Below are positions 1 through 6,084 of a DNA stretch of 16,198 bases, piece by piece. Within the stretch, counting starts at the first letter, position 1, and every line of letters begins with the position of its first letter. The notes under the pieces are model-generated. The model was given only the letters and a program-made list of their open reading frames with translations, ran no database searches and had not been told where the DNA came from. This stretch comes from DATGMB01 sp035293845 (lineage in GTDB: Bacteria; Acidobacteriota; Terriglobia; Bryobacterales; Bryobacteraceae). The DNA lies in contig DATGMB010000002.1 of assembly GCA_035293845.1 (NCBI GenBank), forward strand, positions 1-16,198, in the 5' to 3' direction. A program made the translations under genes and the position numbers.

Positions 1-336
1 GCAGCTATGGACGGCGTGGGTCATCGTGACGGTGATCTCGCCGAGCTTCTGCGAGCCGCCCTTGTTCATGGGGCGGGTGTTCTTGACTCCCTTCGACTCC
101 AGCCACACGCACGTCTCAAAGATGGCGCAGACTTCGGGCGAGAACTTCCGGGCCAGCGGAACGGCGTCATGGATGTGATCGAAGTGGCCGTGCGTGATGC
201 AGATCGTATCGACGCGGCGAATTTCGTAGCCCTGGGGATAGGCGGGATTGCCGTCCGTCCAGGGGTCCATGAGCAGGGTTTGGCCGGAGGGGAGTTCGAA
301 CTCGAAGGTGCCGTGACCGAGCCAGGTGATTTGCAT
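1..336 (-). CDS. MBL-fold metal-dependent hydrolase (UPF0173/UlaG-like), N-terminal part
   Basis: The gene runs off the left edge, so only the first 112 codons are present. It begins MQITWLGHGTFEFELPSG, the typical opening of the UPF0173/UlaG-like branch of the metallo-beta-lactamase fold. DPWTDGNP follows near residue 24 and then the zinc-binding HGHFDH motif (HxHxDH) near residue 50. Family members are cytoplasmic hydrolases that use one or two metal ions; the substrate cannot be told from this part. A second conserved His is visible near the edge in THAVHS. The ATG at 334-336 is chosen because the family motif starts immediately there. No convincing Shine-Dalgarno sequence precedes it. It is divergent from arsR with 71 bases between the starts. 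Membership in the arsenic locus is not shown. Confidence 0.88.
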   Translation of the reverse strand, partial: MQITWLGHGTFEFELPSGQTLLMDPWTDGNPAYPQGYEIRRVDTICITHGHFDHIHDAVPLARKFSPEVCAIFETCVWLESKGVKNTRPMNKGGSQKLGEITVTMTHAVHSC

Positions 337-368
337 ACAGGACCCAGCTTATCCCGATTGGCCCGCCC

Positions 369-398
369 TTGACACATTTCATAATTTCTTGAAATACT
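369..398 (+). promoter_or_regulatory. Predicted sigma-70-type promoter of the arsR operon
   Basis: A perfect -35 hexamer TTGACA (369-374) is followed after 18 bases by AATACT (393-398), which matches four of six -10 positions. Transcription would begin near 405, only a few bases before the arsR ATG at 408, so the mRNA would be leaderless or nearly so. This agrees with the absence of a Shine-Dalgarno sequence before arsR. Confidence 0.6.
376..395. promoter_or_regulatory. Candidate ArsR operator (inverted repeat)
   Basis: ATTTCA (376-381) and TGAAAT (390-395) form an inverted repeat with 8 bases between the arms. A second ATTTC copy (384-388) makes an inner ATTTC-TT-GAAAT repeat with the same right arm. 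The site lies between and partly over the -35 and -10 elements, where a bound ArsR dimer would block RNA polymerase. AT-rich interrupted dyads of this kind are usual for ArsR-family operators. Binding itself is inference. Confidence 0.5.
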
Positions 399-407
399 GA
401 ATACCAG

Positions 408-752
408 ATGAAGAAGCCGGCCCCCGAAGACATCACGCGGTTTGCGGACATGCTCGCCGCCATTGGCGCCGAGCATCGGCTGCGCATTACGCAGCTCCTG
501 CTGACCGCGCACCCGGAGGGGATGGTCGCGGGCGAGATCCAGGCGGAGCTGGGGATCGGCGCTTCGAACCTGTCGCACCATCTCGAAAAGCTGAAAAACG
601 AGGGCGTGATCGATGTGAGACGGGAAGGCAGCTTCCTGCGGTACACGGCCAATACCACGGCGCTGCAGGAACTTCTGACGTTCCTCTTCTCCGAATGCTG
701 CACGCGCACCAAAGCGGTCAAGGCGGACCGGATCGTTCAACTCTGCAAGTAA
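408..752 (+). CDS. arsR: ArsR-family arsenic-responsive repressor
   Basis: This is a 114-residue winged-helix regulator of normal ArsR length. The wing-helix domain spans about residues 8-90, with the recognition helix near 51-66 (GASNLSHHLEKLKNEG). Near the C-terminus lie a vicinal Cys97-Cys98 pair (ECCTR) and Cys113. A C-terminal Cys pair plus a further Cys resembles the As(III) site of the Acidithiobacillus ferrooxidans ArsR type, not the CVC motif in the DNA-binding helix of the plasmid type. As(III) binding would release the repressor from DNA. It is the first gene of arsR-arsM-arsC and ends 12 bases before arsM. A promoter and dyad lie directly upstream. Family assignment is firm; arsenic specificity rests on the cysteines and the neighbours. 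Confidence 0.93.
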   Translation: MKKPAPEDITRFADMLAAIGAEHRLRITQLLLTAHPEGMVAGEIQAELGIGASNLSHHLEKLKNEGVIDVRREGSFLRYTANTTALQELLTFLFSECCTRTKAVKADRIVQLCK

Positions 753-764
753 CCAGGAGGAATC

Positions 765-1616
765 GTGAGCACCGATATCAAGGATGTCGTGAAAGAAAAA
801 TACGGGCAGGCGGCTCTCCGGGCCGCGAGCGGCGGAGGCAGCAGTTGCTGCGGTGCGGCGCCTTCCGGCGGCCAATGCGCCGATCCGATCACCGGAAACC
901 TCTATGATGCGGCACAGACCGGCGAGCTGCCTGAAACCGCGGTACTCGCTTCGCTCGGCTGCGGCAATCCCACCGCGCTGGCGGAGCTCAAGCCCGGCGA
1001 GACGGTGCTCGACCTTGGATCGGGCGGCGGCATCGACGTTCTCCTCTCCGCCAGGCGCGTCGGGCCCACCGGGAAGGCGTATGGCCTCGATATGACGGAC
1101 GAGATGCTGGCGCTGGCAAACGAGAACAAGCGCAAAGCCGGGGCGCAGAACGTCGAGTTTCTGAAAGGCGAGATCGAGAACATCCCGCTGCCGGATAACT
1201 CGGTCGACGTCATCATCTCCAACTGCGTGATCAATCTCAGCGGCAATAAGGATCGCGTGATTCGTGAAGCGTTCCGGGTGCTGAAGCCGGGCGGCCGCTT
1301 CGCCGTGTCCGATGTGGTGACTCGCGGTGAAATGCTGCCGGAGATCCGGCAGAGCGTTCTGGCTTGGGTTGGCTGTGTGGCCGGGGCTCTCGAAGAGAAC
1401 GAATACCAGGCGAAGCTGGCGGCGGCCGGTTTCGAGAATGTCAGCATCGAACCGACACGCGTCTATCGCGCGGAAGACGCGCGGTCATTCCTCGCGGATC
1501 AAGGGCTGGATGCGGACGCCCTCGCTCCACAGATCGACGGCAAATTCTACAGCGGATTCGTGCGGGCCCAAAAACCGGTGGCGAAATCCTGCTGCGGGCC
1601 GGCATGCTGCTCGTAA
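765..1616 (+). CDS. arsM: Arsenite S-adenosylmethionine methyltransferase
   Basis: This 283-residue class I methyltransferase transfers methyl groups from SAM to As(III), giving methylated and finally volatile arsenicals. The SAM-binding motif is VLDLGSGGGIDVLLSA (about 81-96), with the acidic residue of motif II in GLDMTDEM. The three cysteines conserved in ArsM are present: Cys66 (SLGCGNP), Cys154 (SNCVINL) and Cys204 (GCVAGAL). Extra cysteines occur near the N-terminus (Cys28, Cys29, Cys38) and in a SCCGPACCS tail, which may help bind or hand over As(III). The GTG start at 765 is supported by a perfect AGGAGG at 755-760. It lies 12 bases after arsR and 52 bases before arsC, consistent with one transcript under ArsR control. 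Confidence 0.95.
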   Translation: MSTDIKDVVKEKYGQAALRAASGGGSSCCGAAPSGGQCADPITGNLYDAAQTGELPETAVLASLGCGNPTALAELKPGETVLDLGSGGGIDVLLSARRVGPTGKAYGLDMTDEMLALANENKRKAGAQNVEFLKGEIENIPLPDNSVDVIISNCVINLSGNKDRVIREAFRVLKPGGRFAVSDVVTRGEMLPEIRQSVLAWVGCVAGALEENEYQAKLAAAGFENVSIEPTRVYRAEDARSFLADQGLDADALAPQIDGKFYSGFVRAQKPVAKSCCGPACCS

Positions 1617-1668
1617 CTGGCTTCCACTTGGGCCGCGGACGCCTCCGGCAGGATGCGGACCGGCAAAC

Positions 1669-2121
1669 ATGAGCGACCGGCAGACCAGGATTCAGAAGAA
1701 GCGAGTCCTCATCGTATGCACCGGCAACTCCGCGCGCAGCCAGATGGCGGAGGGGCTGCTGCGCCATGAGGGCGGGGAGCGGCTGGAGGTGCACTCCGCG
1801 GGCACACGGCCGACGCACGTCAGGCCGGAAGCGATCGCCGTGATGAAGGAGATCGGCATCGACATTTCCGGCCATCGCTCCAAACCGGTCGATGAGTTCA
1901 CGGGAGAAGCGCTCGACCTGGTCATCACCGTGTGCGATAGCGCCAGAGAAACGTGCCCGGTTTTTCCGGCCAATGTGAAGCGGATCCATTGGCCGTTTCC
2001 CGATCCGGCGGCGGTGAGCGGAACCGAAGCCGAGAGGCTGGCGGCATTCCGGCAGGTCCGCGACCAGATCCACGCGCGCATCATGTTGTTTCTGGACGGA
2101 AATGATCCCGCCGGGCGGTGA
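1669..2121 (+). CDS. arsC: Arsenate reductase, thioredoxin-coupled low-molecular-weight phosphatase type
   Basis: This 150-residue cytoplasmic protein has the low-molecular-weight tyrosine phosphatase fold. The P-loop is CTGNSARS with Cys17 as nucleophile and Arg23 binding the oxyanion. The second and third redox cysteines, Cys89 and Cys96, sit in CDSARETCP, the relay that distinguishes true arsenate reductases from phosphatases. The general acid is in the DP pair at Asp112-Pro113. It would reduce As(V) to As(III), the substrate of the neighbouring ArsM, and be regenerated by thioredoxin. The ATG at 1669 fits the family N-terminus after a short polar leader; the Shine-Dalgarno sequence is weak. 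The last 20 bases overlap the annotated start of the next gene. Confidence 0.93.
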   Translation: MSDRQTRIQKKRVLIVCTGNSARSQMAEGLLRHEGGERLEVHSAGTRPTHVRPEAIAVMKEIGIDISGHRSKPVDEFTGEALDLVITVCDSARETCPVFPANVKRIHWPFPDPAAVSGTEAERLAAFRQVRDQIHARIMLFLDGNDPAGR

Positions 2122-3172
2122 ATGCTACACTAGCGGGTTGCTCCCCGAGATTGCCCGCGCCGGCGAGTGGTTTCTCACTTCCGGCATTCAGGATTCCGAT
2201 GGCGGCGTTGCCCGCTATTTCCGCACCGATTTGGGCCGAAACGCGCCGGTTTCGACGGAAATTACCGGGTATACGGCGTCGGCTCTCACCTATCTTCACC
2301 GGCTGAGCGGAGAGCGCCGGTACCTGGATGCGGCGCGCGCGGCGGCGCAATTCCTGACAACCGCGTGGGACGGCGGAGGGGGCGCCATGCCGTTCGAAAC
2401 CGCGGCGCCGGACCGGGCTTACTTCTTCGATTGCGGCATCATCGTGCGCGGCCTGCTGGCGGTGTGGCGGGCCACGAGCGAGCGCGCGCTGCTCGAAACC
2501 GCCGCGGGCATCGGGCGCCACATGGCCGCGGACTACGCAGCGGAGGACGGCTACCATCCCATTCTGGAGTTGCCGGAGAAGCGGCCGGCGGCCCGCGACG
2601 GGCTGCGCTGGTCGGCCTCGCCGGGCTGCTACCAGTTGAAATCGGCGATGGGGTGGATGGACCTGCACTGTGCGGGCGCAGGCGCGGATTTCGCGCAGCG
2701 GTACGAGCGGGCCCTCGCTTTCGCGCTCGAATCGGCGGACGGATTCCTGCCCGGACACCCCGAGCGGCGGCGCGTCATGGACCGGCTGCACGCCTTCGCG
2801 TACTTCCTGGAGGGCCTGCTTCCGCGGGCGGAGAATGACGCGCGCTGCCGCGGCGCGCTGGCCGCCGGGATCGAGCGCTTGGCGGGATACCTCCGGGAGA
2901 TCGCGCCGGAATTCGAGCGCTCCGACGTTTACGCGCAATTGCTGCGGGTCCGCGTTTTCGCGGACCGGATGGGCGCGGCGCCGCTCGACCGCGCGGCGGC
3001 GGAACACGAGGCGGCGCGCCTGGCGGAATTTCAGGCCCCGGACGGCGGTTGGACCTTCGGACGCGCCGAAGGCGAATGGCTGCCCTATCGCAACCCGGTC
3101 TCGACCGCGTTCGCGCTGCAGGCATTAGCGATGTGGCACGGCGCGCCGGCGGCGGTCGCGGAGCTGATTTGA
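2102..3172 (+). CDS. Hypothetical protein, predicted alpha/alpha-toroid (six-hairpin or squalene-cyclase-like) fold
   Basis: I do not recognise a named family for this 356-residue protein. It has no signal peptide and is rich in amphipathic helices of the kind seen in AGE, GH and prenyltransferase-type toroids, for example TGYTASALTYLHRLSGERRY near 60 and FQAPDGGWTFG near 310. The latter resembles the QW motif of squalene-cyclase-like repeats. A role in carbohydrate or isoprenoid metabolism is possible but unproven. The start is uncertain. The ATG at 2102 overlaps arsC by 20 bases and has a modest GGA-rich sequence upstream. A TTG at 2138 is in frame, and TACACT at 2126-2131 could be a -10 element placing the transcript start at that TTG. 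The 3' end overlaps the glycosyltransferase start, so the two are probably translated together. Confidence 0.75.
   Translation: MIPPGGECYTSGLLPEIARAGEWFLTSGIQDSDGGVARYFRTDLGRNAPVSTEITGYTASALTYLHRLSGERRYLDAARAAAQFLTTAWDGGGGAMPFETAAPDRAYFFDCGIIVRGLLAVWRATSERALLETAAGIGRHMAADYAAEDGYHPILELPEKRPAARDGLRWSASPGCYQLKSAMGWMDLHCAGAGADFAQRYERALAFALESADGFLPGHPERRRVMDRLHAFAYFLEGLLPRAENDARCRGALAAGIERLAGYLREIAPEFERSDVYAQLLRVRVFADRMGAAPLDRAAAEHEAARLAEFQAPDGGWTFGRAEGEWLPYRNPVSTAFALQALAMWHGAPAAVAELI
2126..2131 (+). promoter_or_regulatory. Possible internal -10 element before the toroid-fold gene
   Basis: TACACT matches four of six -10 positions and ends 6 bases before the in-frame TTG at 2138. No good -35 hexamer is visible at the expected distance. 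If active, it would make the toroid and glycosyltransferase pair independent of ArsR. Confidence 0.3.
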
Positions 3173-4338
3173 GCGCCTGGTACGGGATCGCGCGGCTGGC
3201 CGGCGCGGTCCGTCCCCGGTGGCGCAGGGACCGCGTCGTTGCCGCCGCCGCAACGCGCGGCCAAGGCATCAGCGTGGTGATTCCCTCCCGCAACGGGCGC
3301 GAGCTGCTGGAGGCCTGTCTGCCGCCAATCGCGGCGCAGGAGTTCGCCCTGCCGATCGAGACGATCGTAGTGGATAACGGGTCGAACGACGGCACGGCGG
3401 CGTGGCTGGCCGGGCGGTACCCGCACGTCCGCGCCGTTATCTCGGCGGCGCCCCTCTCTTTCGCACGCGCGGTGAACCGCGGGATCGCGGAGGCGCGCTA
3501 CTCGCACGTCTGCCTGCTTAACAATGACATGCTGCTGCAGCCGGGATTCTTCACGGCACTGTGGCAGGCGTTCGGCACCGTGCCGGACCTGTTCTGCGCG
3601 ACGGCGCAAATCCTGTTTCCGCCCGGCGTGCGTCGCGAGGAAACCGGCAAGGCGGTCATGGCGCAGGCGAGTCCGGACGATTTTCCGGTGCGGTGCGACG
3701 AGCCGCTCGCGGGCGAGGACGGCACCTGGGTTCTCTACGGCAGCGGCGGCTGCTCGCTCTACGACGCGGTGAAGCTGGCGGCGCTGGGCAACGTGGATGA
3801 AGCGTACGAGCCCGCGTACGTCGAGGATATGGACCTCGGCTGGCGGGCATGGCAGCAGGGATGGCCGTCGGTCTACGTGGCGGGCGCGGTGGTGGAGCAC
3901 CGGCATCGCGCGACCACCTCGCGGTACTACACGCAGGCGGAGCTGGATCGCGTGCTCGAGATCAATTATCTGAAGTTCCTGGCGCGGGCGGTGGACTCGC
4001 GGCGGCTGTTCGGCCGTCTGTGGCGCGAATCCCTGGACCGGCTGCGGCGCAAGGGCCGCGGCGCGCTGCTGCGCGACGCAGCGCGGATCGCGCTGGCGGG
4101 CGGACCAAGGACTCGCGCGGTATTTCCGGAAGAGGATTTCCTGGCGCTCACGAATGGCAGCGTGGCGGTGTTTCCTGGCGCGGGAAGCCGTGCGGCCGTG
4201 GTGGCGTGCGAGAACCTGGCGAAGCCGCCGGCGGATTCGCTGGCGCGCTACGCGGCAGTGGTGATGGTGCGCGGAACGAAGGAAAGCCGCGCGTTCCGGG
4301 TGGCGCAAAAACTCGCGGCGCGGCGCTGGGACCGGTAA
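3169..4338 (+). CDS. Family 2 glycosyltransferase (rhamnosyltransferase-like)
   Basis: This 389-residue protein has a GT-A domain of family GT2 at about residues 33-260. Visible motifs are SVVIPSRNG (about 35-43), DNGSNDGT (69-76, nucleotide-sugar binding), LLNNDM (116-121, the DXD-type metal site) and YVEDMDLGW (217-225, containing the catalytic-base region). It would transfer a sugar from a nucleotide donor to a glycan or lipid acceptor at the cytoplasmic face of the membrane; the sugar is unknown. No membrane segment is evident, and about 130 C-terminal residues lie outside the usual domain. The TTG at 3169 overlaps the TGA of the previous gene and has GGAG at 3160-3163 with 5-base spacing, which favours it over the in-frame GTG at 3133 and TTG at 3049. 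It abuts the convergent next gene with no gap. Confidence 0.88.
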   Translation: MSAWYGIARLAGAVRPRWRRDRVVAAAATRGQGISVVIPSRNGRELLEACLPPIAAQEFALPIETIVVDNGSNDGTAAWLAGRYPHVRAVISAAPLSFARAVNRGIAEARYSHVCLLNNDMLLQPGFFTALWQAFGTVPDLFCATAQILFPPGVRREETGKAVMAQASPDDFPVRCDEPLAGEDGTWVLYGSGGCSLYDAVKLAALGNVDEAYEPAYVEDMDLGWRAWQQGWPSVYVAGAVVEHRHRATTSRYYTQAELDRVLEINYLKFLARAVDSRRLFGRLWRESLDRLRRKGRGALLRDAARIALAGGPRTRAVFPEEDFLALTNGSVAVFPGAGSRAAVVACENLAKPPADSLARYAAVVMVRGTKESRAFRVAQKLAARRWDR

Positions 4339-5061
4339 CTACTTCGCCGAAAGCGGCACGCGGACCTGTTCACCGGGACCATACCAGGTCAGATCGAGCG
4401 AAGACTTCTTCCGCATCACCGGCTTTACGAAATACAGGTAGCCGGCCACCGGCGAATCGATCTTGCCTTCGGGGAGCGCTTGATTTTCCAGGTCGACCTG
4501 GACGCTGAGGGAATCGGCGTCCTTGCCGGATGCCGCAGGCGGCCTGGAAGGCGGCACGCGCGGATCCGTATTCGGGCCGCCGACCCCTACTCCCACGCCG
4601 CCGCCGCCGTAAACTCCACCGCCGCGGCCGTACGGGCCGCCGCCGCTTTCGTAGCCGATATTGGCGCCGGTGGAGACGTGCACGGGGCTAGCCGGGACGG
4701 TGGTGGAGGAGGCGGCCGGCTCATGCTTGTGCAGTTGAGCCGCGATGGCGCTGGCGCTGACCGGGCGCGAAGTGGTCCCCTCGGGCGTCACTCGCAGGAC
4801 GAAGTCGCGGGCTGCGATTTCGACGTTCTTCGAGGAATCGGGGTAAACGCCGACTTCGACCACGAGATAGCCGAGTTTATTGAGGTCGGCCGCGAACTGC
4901 TTGCGCGCCTGCTCGGGCGTGAGCATCGCGACGCCAACCGTGGCGGCCGCGCCGTTCTGATGGTTCGGGTAATCGGCGGCGTCCGGACGGGGCCGGATGC
5001 CGCGCTCTCCATCGGCGAACATCGCGCCGGCGGCGAGCGAAATCAGAATCCACTTTTTCAT
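4339..5061 (-). CDS. Hypothetical secreted protein with glycine-rich linker
   Basis: No named family is recognised for this 240-residue protein. A Sec-type signal peptide (MKKWILISLAAGAMFADG) indicates export. Residues 24-110 form a compact region with LTPEQARKQFAADLNKLGY and an alternating hydrophobic part (VVEVGVYP, DFVLRV) that looks like a beta-sheet domain. Residues about 130-180 are glycine- and proline-rich and probably disordered. A second beta-rich segment (SLSVQVDLENQ to LDLTWYGPGEQVRVPL) ends the protein. The ATG is preceded by GAGGGAGG, a good Shine-Dalgarno sequence. The stop codon directly abuts that of the convergent glycosyltransferase gene, leaving no room for a separate terminator. 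It shares its upstream region with the divergent gene at 5143. Confidence 0.8.
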   Translation of the reverse strand: MKKWILISLAAGAMFADGERGIRPRPDAADYPNHQNGAAATVGVAMLTPEQARKQFAADLNKLGYLVVEVGVYPDSSKNVEIAARDFVLRVTPEGTTSRPVSASAIAAQLHKHEPAASSTTVPASPVHVSTGANIGYESGGGPYGRGGGVYGGGGVGVGVGGPNTDPRVPPSRPPAASGKDADSLSVQVDLENQALPEGKIDSPVAGYLYFVKPVMRKKSSLDLTWYGPGEQVRVPLSAK

Positions 5062-5084
5062 GCGGCGCCTCCCTCTCAGCGGCT

Positions 5085-5098
5085 TTGAGTCAACTCAA
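5085..5098. promoter_or_regulatory. Inverted repeat TTGAGT-CA-ACTCAA in the divergent intergenic region
   Basis: Two perfect 6-base arms are separated by 2 bases. The site lies 24 bases upstream of the minus-strand gene ending at 4339 and 45 bases upstream of the plus-strand gene at 5143. A TAAGAT sequence just upstream on the minus strand could be a -10 element for the secreted-protein gene, which would put the dyad at its start site. It may be an operator; no cognate regulator is adjacent. Confidence 0.35.
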
Positions 5099-5127
5099 TC
5101 TTACACCTGTGCCCGGACACCCGATTC

Positions 5128-5138
5128 GATAACATAAT
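5128..5138 (+). promoter_or_regulatory. Probable -10 region of the gene at 5143
   Basis: GATAAC (5128-5133) and the overlapping CATAAT (5133-5138) both resemble -10 hexamers in an otherwise GC-rich stretch. Either would start transcription at or within a few bases of the ATG at 5143, suggesting a leaderless transcript. No clear -35 element was found. Confidence 0.4.
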
Positions 5139-5142
5139 CTGC

Positions 5143-6072
5143 ATGCGAATACCGGCAATGGGTTTGCTGCTCTTTTCCGCCGCCGCGCTGGCGGCCGGTC
5201 CGCCGCAGGTCGAGATCTCGAACGGCGCGCTGCGCGCCAGGCTGTATCTGCCGGACGCGGAAACCGGGTATTACCGCGCCACGCGGTTCGACTGGTCGGG
5301 CGTAATTGCGTCGCTCGATTCGCAAAAGCACAGCTATTTCGGCCAGTGGTTCGACCGGTACGACCCGAAGCTCCACGATTCCATCACCGGGCCGGTGGAG
5401 TCGTTCCAGGCCATCGGCTATGAGACGGCGCCGGAGGGCGGCCGGTTTCTGCGGATCGGCGTCGGCTGGCTGGCCAAGCCGAAGGAGGCGCGGGTCAACG
5501 ATTTCCGCACGTATGAAATCCTGGACAGCGGCAAATGGAGCGTGCGCAGCGGGCCGGACTGGGTCGAATTCACGCAGGAACTGCCGGGAACGTATATTTA
5601 CCGCAAGACCGTGCGGCTGGTGAAAAACCAAATGGTCCTCGATCACAGCCTGAAGAACACCGGCGCGGCGGCGCTCGACACGCAGGTGTTCAACCACGAT
5701 TTTTATATGCTGGATGCCCAGCCGACCGGGCCGGATCTTGTGGTGCGCTTCCCCTTCGAGCCGCAGCCGGAGTCGGCATGGCACGGACCGCAGGGCGAGT
5801 TGCGCGGCAATGAGATCGTCTACCGCGAGGAACTGCCCAAGGGCGCCACCGTCTCCGGATGGCTGAAGGGCTTTTCGGACAAGGTGGCGGACTACGATTT
5901 CACGGTCGAGAACCGCAAGACCGGCGCGCGCGTGCGGCAGGTGGGAGACCGGCCGATCGCGCGGCTCAACTTCTGGTCGATCCGGACGACGGTGTGCCCC
6001 GAGGCGTACGTGCGCGTCCACGCGGAGCCGGGGAAGGAAGATCGCTGGAGAATTACATACACGTTCGAGTAA
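5143..6072 (+). CDS. Hypothetical secreted protein, possibly galactose-mutarotase-like beta-sandwich
   Basis: This 309-residue protein starts with a clear signal peptide (MRIPAMGLLLFSAAALAAG), so the mature protein is probably periplasmic. The remainder is beta-rich, beginning VEISNGALRARLYLPD, with recurring antiparallel-strand patterns, an aromatic stretch around FGQWFDRYDP, and a conserved-looking FNHDFYMLD near residue 190. The order of strands and the opening ISNGALRA resemble aldose-1-epimerase or galactose-mutarotase-like sandwich folds, which often bind carbohydrates. This fold guess is by eye only, and a catalytic His/Glu pair cannot be assigned. The ATG at 5143 follows a probable -10 element closely; an in-frame ATG at 5158 would still give a signal peptide. 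It is convergent with the glucanase gene, with 12 bases between stops. Confidence 0.78.
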   Translation: MRIPAMGLLLFSAAALAAGPPQVEISNGALRARLYLPDAETGYYRATRFDWSGVIASLDSQKHSYFGQWFDRYDPKLHDSITGPVESFQAIGYETAPEGGRFLRIGVGWLAKPKEARVNDFRTYEILDSGKWSVRSGPDWVEFTQELPGTYIYRKTVRLVKNQMVLDHSLKNTGAAALDTQVFNHDFYMLDAQPTGPDLVVRFPFEPQPESAWHGPQGELRGNEIVYREELPKGATVSGWLKGFSDKVADYDFTVENRKTGARVRQVGDRPIARLNFWSIRTTVCPEAYVRVHAEPGKEDRWRITYTFE

Positions 6073-6084
6073 CGGCAGGCGCGC

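Noticed and set aside
66..875. Open frame of 269 codons on the minus strand
   Set aside because: It overlaps arsR, its promoter and the MBL gene in another frame; the real minus-strand frame at 1-336 has the HxHxDH motif.
1327..1668. Upstream extension of the arsC frame
   Set aside because: It overlaps the 3' part of arsM in another frame; the family N-terminus begins soon after the ATG at 1669.
1..4338. Genomic island or transferred arsenic element
   Set aside because: No integrase, transposase, tRNA, flanking repeat or shift in base composition was seen around the ars genes.
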